Of a stretch of 62,348 nt of DNA, positions 52,987-61,798 are shown piece by piece (the stretch's first letter is position 1; every line of letters starts with the position of its first letter). Under the pieces are notes generated by a model, which ran no database searches, was not told the origin of the DNA, and saw only the letters and a program-made list of their open reading frames with translations. A program made the translations under genes and the position numbers. Where the stretch lies: contig NZ_JALOAN010000012.1 of NCBI RefSeq assembly GCF_023228785.1, forward strand, positions 1 through 62,348, written 5' to 3'. This stretch comes from Sulfurimonas sp. (GTDB lineage Bacteria > Campylobacterota > Campylobacteria > Campylobacterales > Sulfurimonadaceae).

Positions 52987-53048
52987 ATAAAAACTTTCGG
53001 TTATAATTTCGCATATTTTACAATAATTAATCAACAAAGGCACTTTAA

Positions 53049-53603
53049 ATGTTCAAAAAAACCATTACTTCGCTTCTTTTAGCGTCAGCTATGTTTTTTG
53101 TTGCATGTAGCGATGAAAAACCTGTAGAAGCAAATAACTTAATCTCAAAAAATGAGTTTGTTCTAACTGCGCTTGATAACAAGCAATATGTTGTAAAAAA
53201 AGAAGGCTCTGACTTTATACTCAAGGATGCAAAAGGCAAGGTTGTTCTTTTTGATATCTTTGCTACTTGGTGCCCACCATGTCGTGGAGCTGCTACTCAT
53301 CTAACTTCACTTCAAGAGAAGTATAAAGATGACCTCATAGTCATAGGAATATCTATAGAAGAAGGCATAGAGAACTCTAAACTACTTGACTTTAGAAATG
53401 AATACAACGCAAACTATACTCTTGTAAACTCAGATCAAAATCGTCGTTTAGCTGACACTATTGTAAATGAACTTAAACTTGGAGACAGATACCCAATCCC
53501 TGTAATGGCACTCTATAAAGATGGTAAATATATAAATCACTTTATAGGCTCAATAGAAGAAGAACTAATAGAGAGTGATATCAAACTTGCTATAAATAAG
53601 TAA
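53049..53603 (+). CDS. TlpA/ResA-like thioredoxin lipoprotein
   Basis: The 184-residue protein has a lipoprotein signal with lipobox FFVACS, followed by a thioredoxin-like domain with active site TWCPPCRG (WCPPC) and cis-Pro in PIPVMALY. It is probably tethered to the periplasmic face and reduces disulfides, for example in apocytochromes c. It lies 12 bp upstream of ftsY. Confidence 0.92.
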   Translation: MFKKTITSLLLASAMFFVACSDEKPVEANNLISKNEFVLTALDNKQYVVKKEGSDFILKDAKGKVVLFDIFATWCPPCRGAATHLTSLQEKYKDDLIVIGISIEEGIENSKLLDFRNEYNANYTLVNSDQNRRLADTIVNELKLGDRYPIPVMALYKDGKYINHFIGSIEEELIESDIKLAINK

Positions 53604-53615
53604 GGGTTTAAAAAG

Positions 53616-54491
53616 ATGTTTGGCTTTATAAAAAATTCTCTATCTAAGACTGCTGATGCCATAAAAAGCGTAGTACCAAAGAAAAAAGTAGTTTTTTCAA
53701 AAGATGAGATAGAAGATATTTTACTAGAAGCTGATGTTGAATATGAACTAATAGAGAAGATCTTAAACGAGACCTATCAAGAGAAAATCACAAGAGAGAT
53801 ACTTCGCTCAAAACTTCTAGCAACTCTAGCTTACACTAGTTACAAAGAGCCAGAGTTTACAGCTCCTTTTGTTGAACTGATAGTTGGAGTAAATGGTGCT
53901 GGAAAGACAACAACCATTTCAAAACTAGCTCTTAAATACAAAAATGAAGGCAAAAAAGTTATCCTAGGTGCTGGTGATACTTTTCGTGCAGCTGCGATTG
54001 AACAACTAACTCTTTGGGCAAAAAAGATAGATGTACCTATAGTTGCATCATCTCAAGGGCACGACTCTTCAGCAGTAGCATATGACACTATAGACTCCGC
54101 AAAATCTAAAGGTTTTGACAATGTTATCATCGATACAGCAGGTCGTCTTCACACTCAAACAAACCTATCAAATGAGCTTAAAAAGATAAAAAGAATTTGT
54201 GATAAAGCTCATAATGGTGCTCCACATAGAACTATCTTAGTACTTGATGGAACACAAGGAAATTCCGCTATTTCACAAGCAAAAGCTTTTAATGAGATGA
54301 TAGGCATAGATGGCATCATCATCACAAAATTAGATGGAACTGCAAAAGGTGGTTCAGTTTTCTCCATTGCTTACGCGCTAGAGCTTCCTATTTTGTTTGT
54401 TGGAACTGGTGAAAAGAGTGAAGATCTCACTCCTTTTGATAAGTATGAGTTTGTAGATACTCTGCTTGATGCCATCTTTATAGAAGAGTAA
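53616..54491 (+). CDS. ftsY: Signal recognition particle receptor
   Basis: The 291-residue GTPase has the NG domain of FtsY and almost no acidic A domain, as in many members of this phylum. Motifs: G1 VGVNGAGKTTTISKLA, G2 DTFRAAAIEQL, G3 DTAGRLHT and G4 TKLDGTAKGG. It docks SRP-ribosome complexes on the inner membrane. It lies 1 bp before radA. Confidence 0.97.
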   Translation: MFGFIKNSLSKTADAIKSVVPKKKVVFSKDEIEDILLEADVEYELIEKILNETYQEKITREILRSKLLATLAYTSYKEPEFTAPFVELIVGVNGAGKTTTISKLALKYKNEGKKVILGAGDTFRAAAIEQLTLWAKKIDVPIVASSQGHDSSAVAYDTIDSAKSKGFDNVIIDTAGRLHTQTNLSNELKKIKRICDKAHNGAPHRTILVLDGTQGNSAISQAKAFNEMIGIDGIIITKLDGTAKGGSVFSIAYALELPILFVGTGEKSEDLTPFDKYEFVDTLLDAIFIEE

Positions 54492-54492
54492 A

Positions 54493-55839
54493 ATGGCTAA
54501 GAAAAAAATCCTCTTTGAGTGTCAGCATTGCGGATTAACGACTCCAAAATGGATGGGAAAGTGTACTAACTGCGCTGCATGGGATTCGTTTATTGAGCTT
54601 AATGAACATCAACAAGAAGTAGTAAAAAAGACAAAAACTAGTTCAAGTCAAGCCTCAAAAGCGATAAGCATAAACGACATTATAGAAGATGAAGTCTATA
54701 GATATAGCTCTTTAGATGTTGAGCTCGATGGTGTTTTGGGTGGCGGCATAGTCCCTGGATCTCTCACTCTCATAGGTGGAAGTCCTGGAGTTGGTAAGTC
54801 TACCCTACTTTTAAAAGTGGCCTCAAATATTGCATCTTGTGGTAAAAATGTTCTCTATGTAACAGGAGAGGAGTCAGCTTCACAGATAAAACTTCGTGCA
54901 AATCGTCTAAAATCAAATGAGAACACTCTCTATCTTCTAAGTGAGATTAGACTAGAGCAGATCTTATCTGAACTCGAGCATAGATCTTATGAGTTTCTAA
55001 TCATCGACTCCATACAAACAATCTACTCAGAAAACATCACTTCTGCCCCTGGATCTGTTACACAAGTAAGACAGATCACGTTTGAGCTTATGAGAGTAGC
55101 AAAAGAGAGAAATATCGCAATTTTTATCATAGGTCACATCACAAAAGAAGGTTCGATCGCAGGACCTAGAGTGCTAGAGCATATGGTCGATACAGTTCTT
55201 TATTTTGAGGGCGATTCATCTCAAGAACTTCGAATACTAAGAGGTTTTAAAAATCGTTTTGGACCAACTAGTGAGATAGGTGTTTTTGAGATGAGAAGTG
55301 ATGGTTTAGTCTCAGCTACCGATGTAGCCTCAAGATTTTTCAACAGAAATTCCGAGCAAGCTGGATCTGCTCTAACCGTAGTAATGGAAGGATCTCGTCC
55401 TATTATCCTTGAAGTTCAAGCTCTAGTCTCAGAGTCTCATACTCCAAACTCAAAAAGACAAGCTACGGGTTTTGATACTAACAGACTAAATATGCTCTTA
55501 GCATTACTAGAGAGAAAATTAGAGATCCCACTATCTGGTTATGATGTTTTTATAAATATTACTGGAGGCATTAAGATAACAGAAACAAGTGCAGATCTGG
55601 CAGTCTTAGCTGCCATCATCAGTAGTTTTAAAAATCGTGCAATATCTAAAGAGACTGTTTTTATCGGTGAAGTCTCACTAGTTGGAGATGTAAGAGATGT
55701 TTATGGTCTTGATGTTAGACTAAAAGAGGCTAAAATGCAAAATATTACAAAGGCATTAGTAGCGAAGAAACCTCTTGAAAAAAGTAGTATGAAAGTTTTT
55801 ATAGTAGATGAAGTAACAAAACTTATAGAATGGTATTGA
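54493..55839 (+). CDS. radA: DNA repair protein RadA
   Basis: The 448-residue recombination helicase-like ATPase has an N-terminal zinc finger (CQHCGLTTPKWMGKCTNC). The Walker A motif is GGSPGVGKSTLLLKVA, the hallmark KNRFG occurs in RGFKNRFGPTSE, and a C-terminal Lon-like domain is present (from about 290). It acts in branch migration during recombinational repair. It overlaps nothing and begins 1 bp after ftsY. Confidence 0.97.
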   Translation: MAKKKILFECQHCGLTTPKWMGKCTNCAAWDSFIELNEHQQEVVKKTKTSSSQASKAISINDIIEDEVYRYSSLDVELDGVLGGGIVPGSLTLIGGSPGVGKSTLLLKVASNIASCGKNVLYVTGEESASQIKLRANRLKSNENTLYLLSEIRLEQILSELEHRSYEFLIIDSIQTIYSENITSAPGSVTQVRQITFELMRVAKERNIAIFIIGHITKEGSIAGPRVLEHMVDTVLYFEGDSSQELRILRGFKNRFGPTSEIGVFEMRSDGLVSATDVASRFFNRNSEQAGSALTVVMEGSRPIILEVQALVSESHTPNSKRQATGFDTNRLNMLLALLERKLEIPLSGYDVFINITGGIKITETSADLAVLAAIISSFKNRAISKETVFIGEVSLVGDVRDVYGLDVRLKEAKMQNITKALVAKKPLEKSSMKVFIVDEVTKLIEWY

Positions 55840-55910
55840 TTTTTTACTCGTTTGTAGATTTTTAAAACTATATTGACTATAATTTCAAAACATATAAAAA
55901 AAGGATATCG

Positions 55911-56171
55911 ATGATAGATGCTGAATTTAGAAGCGAAGAAAGATTTTCTAGGCTATCATTGGCTTACAAAAGCGATGAAGAGAAACAACGGGTAAATTAC
56001 TGCGTTGCAAATATAATTAAAAAGCATAAAAAACAACCTGAAACTTACACAACTAGTATCTCTGGTGGCAGAGAAGTTTTAGTAATAGAATACCATGATG
56101 ATAATAATCGTGAAGCTGGAAGTATCTTTGAAGAGATAATCAAAGCTTTAGAGATTACAAAGTGTATTTAA
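55911..56171 (+). CDS. Small conserved-looking protein upstream of carbonic anhydrase, function unknown
   Basis: The 86-residue soluble protein reads MIDAEFRSEERFSRLSLAYKS, then a basic stretch, then TSISGGREVLVIEYHDDNNREAGSIFEEIIKALEI. It looks like a compact alpha/beta domain with no motif I recognise. An AAGGA ribosome site precedes it. It stops 4 bp before the carbonic anhydrase start, so both are probably co-transcribed. Confidence 0.75.
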   Translation: MIDAEFRSEERFSRLSLAYKSDEEKQRVNYCVANIIKKHKKQPETYTTSISGGREVLVIEYHDDNNREAGSIFEEIIKALEITKCI

Positions 56172-56175
56172 ATAG

Positions 56176-56832
56176 ATGAATTTAGAAGAGTATGCCCATG
56201 GCAACGAACTTTTCAAATCATATTTTAAAAAAAATAGAGAGTCTTTACTAAAATTAGTTTCAAGTGGACAAAGCCCAAAAGCTCTTTTTATTGGTTGTTC
56301 TGACTCTAGAGTTATACCAGATCTAATGATTCAGTCAGATCCAGGAGATCTTTTTGTTATCAGGAATGTAGGAAACTTTGTTCCTCCATACAAACCGGAT
56401 GAAGATTATCATGCCACTGCATCTGGAATTGAATACGCAGTTGGTGTTTTAAATGTAAAAAAAATAATTATCTGTGGACATACTCATTGTGGAGCTATTA
56501 GCAGTCTTTACAAAGATATAAGTGACCCATCCTTAATTCATACAAAGAAGTGGCTTGAACTTGGAAATAGCGCTAAAATGAATGCAATCTTAAGTCTAGG
56601 CGCTGATGCGAACAAAGACCAACTATATAGACTCACAGAAAAGCTATCTGTTATGAAGCAGCTAGAAAATATTTTAACATATCCATTGGTAAAAAAGGCT
56701 TTTGAAGCATCAGAACTTTCTATTCATGGATGGTTGTATGATATAGAAACTGGCGAGATCAAATACTACAATGCAGAAGCATATGAGTTTTCACCTCTAA
56801 AAGACTTGGCTAATATGAACGATATTTCATAA
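56176..56832 (+). CDS. Beta-class carbonic anhydrase
   Basis: The 218-residue zinc enzyme interconverts CO2 and bicarbonate. Zinc ligands are Cys41 in FIGCSDSR, Asp43 nearby, and His102 and Cys105 in CGHTHCGA. The length and sequence NVGNFVPPY are typical. In an autotrophic member of this group it would support carbon concentration; that is inference. No signal peptide is seen, so it is cytoplasmic. Confidence 0.95.
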   Translation: MNLEEYAHGNELFKSYFKKNRESLLKLVSSGQSPKALFIGCSDSRVIPDLMIQSDPGDLFVIRNVGNFVPPYKPDEDYHATASGIEYAVGVLNVKKIIICGHTHCGAISSLYKDISDPSLIHTKKWLELGNSAKMNAILSLGADANKDQLYRLTEKLSVMKQLENILTYPLVKKAFEASELSIHGWLYDIETGEIKYYNAEAYEFSPLKDLANMNDIS

Positions 56833-56883
56833 ATATTTTAGATATTGCGATATACTAGCAAAATAATATTTTAAGGAAAAATT

Positions 56884-57429
56884 ATGGCAGAAGAAGAAAA
56901 TATTCAAGATACAGTTACAGAAAAAAAATCTAACAATATGTTGATAATAGTTATCATAGTTGTTTTAGTTCTCATTATTATCGTTGGTGCGATAGTTGCA
57001 TTTATGCTTATGGGAAATGATAATGTACCTGCAAACAACCAAGTTGCACCTCAAACTAATGAAAAAAGAGCACCTTCAACTAGACAAAGTTCAGATGAGT
57101 ATAGTGACTCTAGAAAACTGAATGATATTGGTATTTTATATCCACTAGATACATTTACAGTAAACTTAAAGAGTGATTCAGGTCGTAGATATCTCAAAGT
57201 TACTATGTCGCTTGAGCTTGAAGGAAAAGAGTTAAGTATGGAACTTGACAATAAGTCTCCAGTTATTAGAGATAGAGTCATTAGAATACTAACATCAAAG
57301 TCCCTAGAAGAGATCTCTTCTAAAAAAGGTAAACAAAAAGTAAGTGATCAAATCATGGAAACTTTAAATGCAATGACTTCAGATGGTCGCATAAAAGGCA
57401 TATACTTTACTGAATTTGTTGTTCAGTAA
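56884..57429 (+). CDS. fliL: Flagellar basal body-associated protein FliL
   Basis: The 181-residue protein has one membrane helix (about 20-43, LIIVIIVVLVLIIIVGAIVAFML). A linker follows, then the periplasmic FliL domain with YPLDTFTVNLKSDSGRRYLKVTMSLEL and the C-terminal VSDQIMETLNAMTSDGRIKGIYFTEFVVQ. It supports stator function at the flagellar motor. It is isolated from other flagellar genes, and convergent with the kinase gene. Confidence 0.95.
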   Translation: MAEEENIQDTVTEKKSNNMLIIVIIVVLVLIIIVGAIVAFMLMGNDNVPANNQVAPQTNEKRAPSTRQSSDEYSDSRKLNDIGILYPLDTFTVNLKSDSGRRYLKVTMSLELEGKELSMELDNKSPVIRDRVIRILTSKSLEEISSKKGKQKVSDQIMETLNAMTSDGRIKGIYFTEFVVQ

Positions 57430-57470
57430 GTAAGTTTTGTTAAAGCTCTTTATCATAGGGCTTCTTGTTG

Positions 57471-58664
57471 TTAGGAAAAGTCTAAGCAAAAAATGTTTTC
57501 CTTATCTTTATGTAAATAGCTCAAGGAAAAGTTATGCTTATTTATGATTTTACTCACAATACTAAGTCCAAGTCCAAAACCATCCCTTTGTGAGAGCTCC
57601 TGTGTAAATGGTTTTAAATAGTAATCAAGCCCTTTTGAGAGTTTTTTACCTCTATTTATTATATATATATTTTGTTTAGAAACTCTTAGAGTAATTGGCA
57701 ACTCCACGGCGTATTTTAGTGCATTGTCCACTAGATTTTTTAACGCTATGGAAAGATAGTGTAGATCGGCTTCTATTTTAAAATTATCTTCTATCTCAAG
57801 TGTGATATTTGCCTCATTGCTGATATAGAGCTTGCTAAGCGCCTCTGTTATGAGTGTCTCAGCACTAAAGGTTGAGATGTTTAGCTCTGTAGAGTTTAGC
57901 TTCTCTAGCTCTATTAGCTCATTTGTTAAAATCTCTAAATCCAAAAATATCTTTTTGAGCAACTCTTTTTGCTCTATGTTTTCTATTTTTTGGATGACAA
58001 ACTTCCCTTTTGCTATAGGAGTTCTGAGTTCATGCCCTATATCTCGCAGTAGCTCCTCTTTGCTTTTTATAAGCTCTTCTAAGGACTTCGCCATTTTATT
58101 AAAAGTGTTTGCAAGTGTTCCCATCTCATCATTGGAGACTATCTCTATCCTGCTGTTAAAATTTCCACTTGAGAAACTTTCAATCTTTTTTGTAATTTTT
58201 TTAAGTGGAGAGAGCAGCTTTAGCAGATACAAAAATATAAGAAATAAAACTAAAATATCTAAAAATATAAGAGTATTTAACTTTAATTTGTCATTTATAT
58301 TCTCTTCGTTGGGTGTCCTTAGCGTATAACTTTCATCAAGAAAATTTATCTCTATGATAAATTCATCTTCAAAAGAGGCTTTTTTTATTGAGATGAAACC
58401 AAAAGTGTGCTTTTCATAGTACAGAACCTCTCCTCTCCTTTCATCCTTAGCCTCAACTTTTTTTAAATCGTATTTGTTTATTAGGCTCTCAATTCTATCT
58501 TTATTATCAATATTTTGAAATATCTCATTTGAAATTTTTAGATATTTATCTTTTATCAAATCATCTATCCTTTTGGAGTTGATGGTGTCAATCCAAAACC
58601 CTATTATGCTCATAAGAATAAAACTTATTAAAAATAGTATTGATATTTTTTTAATTATTGACAT
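57471..58664 (-). CDS. Sensor histidine kinase (ArsS-like)
   Basis: The 397-residue kinase has a membrane helix (about 6-27), a short extracytoplasmic region (about 28-125), a second helix (about 130-150), a HAMP domain (about 150-205) and HisKA. The phosphoacceptor His lies in IGHELRTPIAKGKF. The ATPase part has NLVDNALKYAV and GFGLGLSIVSKI; the usual DxGxG box is replaced by NRGKKLSKG, a form I associate with ArsS-type kinases of this phylum. It is the last gene of the cytochrome operon, 1 bp after its regulator. Confidence 0.92.
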   Translation of the reverse strand: MSIIKKISILFLISFILMSIIGFWIDTINSKRIDDLIKDKYLKISNEIFQNIDNKDRIESLINKYDLKKVEAKDERRGEVLYYEKHTFGFISIKKASFEDEFIIEINFLDESYTLRTPNEENINDKLKLNTLIFLDILVLFLIFLYLLKLLSPLKKITKKIESFSSGNFNSRIEIVSNDEMGTLANTFNKMAKSLEELIKSKEELLRDIGHELRTPIAKGKFVIQKIENIEQKELLKKIFLDLEILTNELIELEKLNSTELNISTFSAETLITEALSKLYISNEANITLEIEDNFKIEADLHYLSIALKNLVDNALKYAVELPITLRVSKQNIYIINRGKKLSKGLDYYLKPFTQELSQRDGFGLGLSIVSKIINKHNFSLSYLHKDKENIFCLDFS

Positions 58665-58665
58665 C

Positions 58666-59331
58666 TCAGTTCACAAACTTATAGCCGATACCCCAGACGG
58701 ACTTGATGTATTTGGGCTCTTTAGGGTCGTCACCTATTTTGTTCCTAATATTGCTTATGTGCGTATCAATTGTTCTGTTTTTTGTGTTTTCATTCAGAGA
58801 AGTTGCATTTAAAATCTGTTCTCTTGAGGATATTTTATCTCTGTTTTGTACTAAAAATATAAATATTTCAAACTCTATTTTTGTAAACTCAATAGAGTAA
58901 TCATCTAAAAAAACCTCTCTGTTTGCTTTGTCAATAGTAAACTCTCCTACCATAGTTTTTGAGCGTAAACCTTTTTTTAGTATATGTTCTATTCTTAACA
59001 CTAGCTCTCTTGGCTCATAAGGTTTTGCCAGATAATCATCAGCACCCAAATCAAAACCATGTATCTTGTTTCCAATATCTCCTCTTGCTGAAGAGATAAT
59101 AACTGGAATATCAGATATACTTTTAATACGTTTTAAAACATCAAAACCATCAATATCAGGAAGCATTAAGTCTAAAATAACAATAGAGTAAGAGTTGTGT
59201 TTCTCAAGCTCTTTTATCGCATCTTGCGGATGTGCAAACGCATAACAAGTAAAACTGTAGCCCTTTAAGTACTCGGTTATCAAACTTTGCATCTGCAGGT
59301 CATCTTCTATAAGTAAAACTTTTTTATTCAA
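58666..59331 (-). CDS. OmpR-family response regulator
   Basis: The 221-residue regulator has a receiver domain (about 1-115) with Asp54 in VILDLMLPDIDG, Ser in VIISSARG and Lys in AKPYEPRE. A C-terminal OmpR winged helix follows (about 125-221), with the recognition region RTIDTHISNIRNKIGDD and the end VWGIGYKF. Such regulators bind direct repeats of about 10-11 bp. A repeat of this kind lies upstream of the operon (61799-61816). It overlaps the Spy-like gene by 8 bp. Confidence 0.95.
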   Translation of the reverse strand: MNKKVLLIEDDLQMQSLITEYLKGYSFTCYAFAHPQDAIKELEKHNSYSIVILDLMLPDIDGFDVLKRIKSISDIPVIISSARGDIGNKIHGFDLGADDYLAKPYEPRELVLRIEHILKKGLRSKTMVGEFTIDKANREVFLDDYSIEFTKIEFEIFIFLVQNRDKISSREQILNATSLNENTKNRTIDTHISNIRNKIGDDPKEPKYIKSVWGIGYKFVN

Positions 59332-59728
59332 CCCTCCACTCCTGCAGATAGTATGAAAATTTTTTACGTTGCGAAGCTGATAAAATAGAGTGAATCTCTT
59401 TTAGTGTATCAATCTCTAGCTCAACTGCCTTTTCATTTATCTCTTTAATAATATTTTTATACTCTTTTTTGTCGAACTTTTCTTCTTTAATAAGTTCTTG
59501 GAGCTTTTTTTCTCTTTTATCTTTTTTCTTATAAAATTTTTCATATTTTTTTCTGTAATCTATCAATATCTCTTTCATCTCTTTATGTTGGTGCTCGTTT
59601 AGGTTTAAATAGTCTAGATTTTTATATATATGATTTTTTTTGTGCTCATAATCATCATCTGCAAAAAGCGAAAGGGAGAGAAACAGACTACATAAAAGCA
59701 CGAATATTTTTAATTTTATCATCTTCAA
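59324..59728 (-). CDS. Spy/CpxP-like periplasmic protein
   Basis: The 134-residue protein has a signal peptide (about 1-23, ending SLSLFA) and a long charged helical body. Two LTxxQ-like motifs, LNLNEHQHKEM and LSASQRKKF, bracket the body, as in Spy and CpxP. Such proteins bind unfolded envelope proteins or repress a cognate kinase. It lies between the cytochrome b gene, which it overlaps by 41 bp (35 bp from the second ATG), and its regulator. Confidence 0.75.
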   Translation of the reverse strand: MKMIKLKIFVLLCSLFLSLSLFADDDYEHKKNHIYKNLDYLNLNEHQHKEMKEILIDYRKKYEKFYKKKDKREKKLQELIKEEKFDKKEYKNIIKEINEKAVELEIDTLKEIHSILSASQRKKFSYYLQEWRVE

Positions 59729-60800
59729 TCAATCCTTGTTCTATATCGCTATGACACGCTTTACAATTTGCTTTACTTTTAACATCAACACACTCAAAAA
59801 CTTTTTTTGAGATATCTTTATGCCTAGTTTTGAAGAAATCTGTATGGGTTATTGCTATTATATCTTTATTTTTTAGCGAATCCAAAATCTTAACACTTAC
59901 CTCTTGAGTTGAGCTCTCAGCGCTATTTTTTAGCAAAAAATCCAAAATATTTTTGTTCTCTTCTTCGCTTAATGAAGCATCGTCTTCGAAGTGGTTTTCT
60001 AGATTACTCATTAAAGCTAGCCATGACCTTTTAGGCAGGGTATGCGGTGGATATAGTGTGTGGCAGGAAGCACACTCTTTAACAAAAAGCTCATTTTGTT
60101 TTTTATAATCTATGGGTTTATACATTGAAGCAATTAACGGGTTAGATGGGGTTGTAAGATTAAAGAGCAAAAAAGCAATAAATATAACCAAAAATAGCGC
60201 AGCTATAAGTTTTTGAAAAATATTTAGCTTGATACCCTCATTCTCATCTGTCACTTTATATCCGCTAAATATAGATTTTAGCGTCTCATGTTTTGCATGA
60301 AGCACTCTATCACTTAAGATACCCAGTAGATGCAAAACTATTAGAGCAATCAAAACTCCGGATAAAAACTCATGTATATCTTCAAATAGTTCCATTTTTT
60401 TAAAAAAAGTGCTATTTAACGAGGAAAGTAAGCCTTTTCCCTCTTGAACGCCAAATGTTAAAATTCCAGTGAGTATAGTGATAAAAGCTACTATAAATAT
60501 ACCAATCATCACATACGAGGCAATAGGATTGTGTCCTATATACTTCTGTTTGGGATTAAAAATATTTACTATAAACTCTTTTACATCCTTAATCGCCATC
60601 GGAAAATCTTTAAATTTTGAATACTTTGGACCAAGATAGCCCCAAAAAAATCTAAAAACCAAAAGAGTTAAAATCCCATAGCCGATAAGCGCATGATAAT
60701 TTAGTAACTTATCATCATCCGTTAAAAAAGCAAGCAGAATTAGCACTGCAAAGAGCCAGTGAAAGACTCTAGTAGGAAGCGACCATATATAAGACTTCAT
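59688..60800 (-). CDS. Cytochrome b fused to a dihaem cytochrome c domain
   Basis: The 370-residue protein joins two modules. The N-terminal part (about 1-180) is a four-helix b-type cytochrome (WSLPTRVFHWLFAVL start; candidate haem His14, His36, His143, His157). A fifth helix (about 195-215) leads to a periplasmic domain (about 235-370). That domain has haem motifs CASCH (243-247) and CKACH (346-350) and clearly resembles the neighbouring free dihaem cytochrome. It could carry electrons from quinol to the periplasm. It starts 12 bp after the dihaem gene. Confidence 0.9.
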   Translation of the reverse strand: MKSYIWSLPTRVFHWLFAVLILLAFLTDDDKLLNYHALIGYGILTLLVFRFFWGYLGPKYSKFKDFPMAIKDVKEFIVNIFNPKQKYIGHNPIASYVMIGIFIVAFITILTGILTFGVQEGKGLLSSLNSTFFKKMELFEDIHEFLSGVLIALIVLHLLGILSDRVLHAKHETLKSIFSGYKVTDENEGIKLNIFQKLIAALFLVIFIAFLLFNLTTPSNPLIASMYKPIDYKKQNELFVKECASCHTLYPPHTLPKRSWLALMSNLENHFEDDASLSEEENKNILDFLLKNSAESSTQEVSVKILDSLKNKDIIAITHTDFFKTRHKDISKKVFECVDVKSKANCKACHSDIEQGLIEDDKIKNIRAFM

Positions 60801-60812
60801 TGTAGTATCTCC

Positions 60813-61319
60813 TTAATCTTCCCATCTTCCAAAATTTGGAATCATAATATCTTTCTCGCTGTATATGCCTTTTTGCGCTGTGGTATGACAGGCGGTGCAG
60901 TTAAATATCCCTTTAACTTCTTCTTGTGTTATAAGGTCTTCTCTTATCTTTTTGTGCTTTTCAATCATGTAAGGAGTTTTTGATATAGAGTCTGCAACTT
61001 CTCCCACTCTTAGGCTATTTACAATTCTAGCACTTCTTTTGTAGTTCATAAACTTTTCAGCACTATTTTTATTTAAATACTTAGATATAGAGTCAAAATC
61101 CTCTTTTGCCAAAGAGGCATCAGAGCCAAAGTGATTCTCAAGATTTGACATCATCTTCTGCCAAGCGTTTGCTGGAAGAAGTCCGGGTTGATATGCAAAG
61201 TGACATGCGCCGCACTCTTTTATATATAGTTTGTCCGTTGCCACAGCAACACCTTTTTTATCGTAACTTGATGCTAAAACTACACTCGCTAGTGCGGCTA
61301 ATAAAATTAATAACTTCAT
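60813..61319 (-). CDS. Dihaem cytochrome c (DHC-like)
   Basis: The 168-residue periplasmic protein has a signal peptide (about 1-17) and two haem motifs, CGACH (36-40) and CTACH (141-145). Between them lies LPANAWQKMMSNLENHFGSDASL. This segment is nearly repeated in the C-terminal domain of the fused cytochrome b (SWLALMSNLENHFEDDASL), so the two are paralogues. DHC proteins donate electrons to SHP-type cytochromes in Rhodobacter. It lies 10 bp downstream of the SHP-like gene. Confidence 0.92.
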   Translation of the reverse strand: MKLLILLAALASVVLASSYDKKGVAVATDKLYIKECGACHFAYQPGLLPANAWQKMMSNLENHFGSDASLAKEDFDSISKYLNKNSAEKFMNYKRSARIVNSLRVGEVADSISKTPYMIEKHKKIREDLITQEEVKGIFNCTACHTTAQKGIYSEKDIMIPNFGRWED

Positions 61320-61329
61320 CTTTGACTCC

Positions 61330-61731
61330 TTATTTGTTGATGATGTATGTTATTACATCACCTTTTTCTTGAGCTGTTCCCTCACGGTTATACACATCAT
61401 TAAAGTTTCTTCTTAGCCATTTCTCAATTGTTTTAACTTCGCTAAATCTTTGTGAATTTGCTGTAGGAGAGAGCGGTTCAATCTCTTTTGCAGTAAAAAA
61501 ATTTTTACTAGTTTTGCTTAAGTCATCTCCATGACAAGATACACAGGAGACCTCTTTGCCTTTTTTTCCTATATGCTTTGAGGTAAAAATTTCTTCGCCT
61601 TTTTTTAAATCAAATCCACTAAAACTTGGATTTTCAATTTTTGCCTCTTTGGTAAGAGTGTTTAAATACTCATCTACAACCGAAGCAGAGGAGATAGTTA
61701 AAAACAACAACAGAGCAAATATAAGTTTCAT
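61330..61731 (-). CDS. SHP-like (DUF1924) monohaem cytochrome c
   Basis: The 133-residue periplasmic protein has a signal peptide (about 1-16), haem motif CVSCH (63-67) and the DUF1924/SHP tail IEPLSPTANSQRF, KTIEKWLRRNFNDVYNREGT and EKGDVITYI. In the sphaeroides haem protein an Asn is the distal haem ligand that leaves to allow O2 or NO binding; Asn92 in SPTANSQ is the best candidate here. It begins the compact cytochrome operon. Its intergenic upstream region holds a candidate regulator site. Confidence 0.88.
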   Translation of the reverse strand: MKLIFALLLFLTISSASVVDEYLNTLTKEAKIENPSFSGFDLKKGEEIFTSKHIGKKGKEVSCVSCHGDDLSKTSKNFFTAKEIEPLSPTANSQRFSEVKTIEKWLRRNFNDVYNREGTAQEKGDVITYIINK

Positions 61732-61798
61732 TTTTTCTTCCTTTATTTGTATATGCCAGAAGTATAAAATGATTGTGTCAATTATTTATGTTAGTTTT

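Noticed and set aside
57832..58329. 165-codon plus-strand frame opposite the kinase gene
   Set aside because: It is antisense to a clear histidine kinase and shows no motif or ribosome site.
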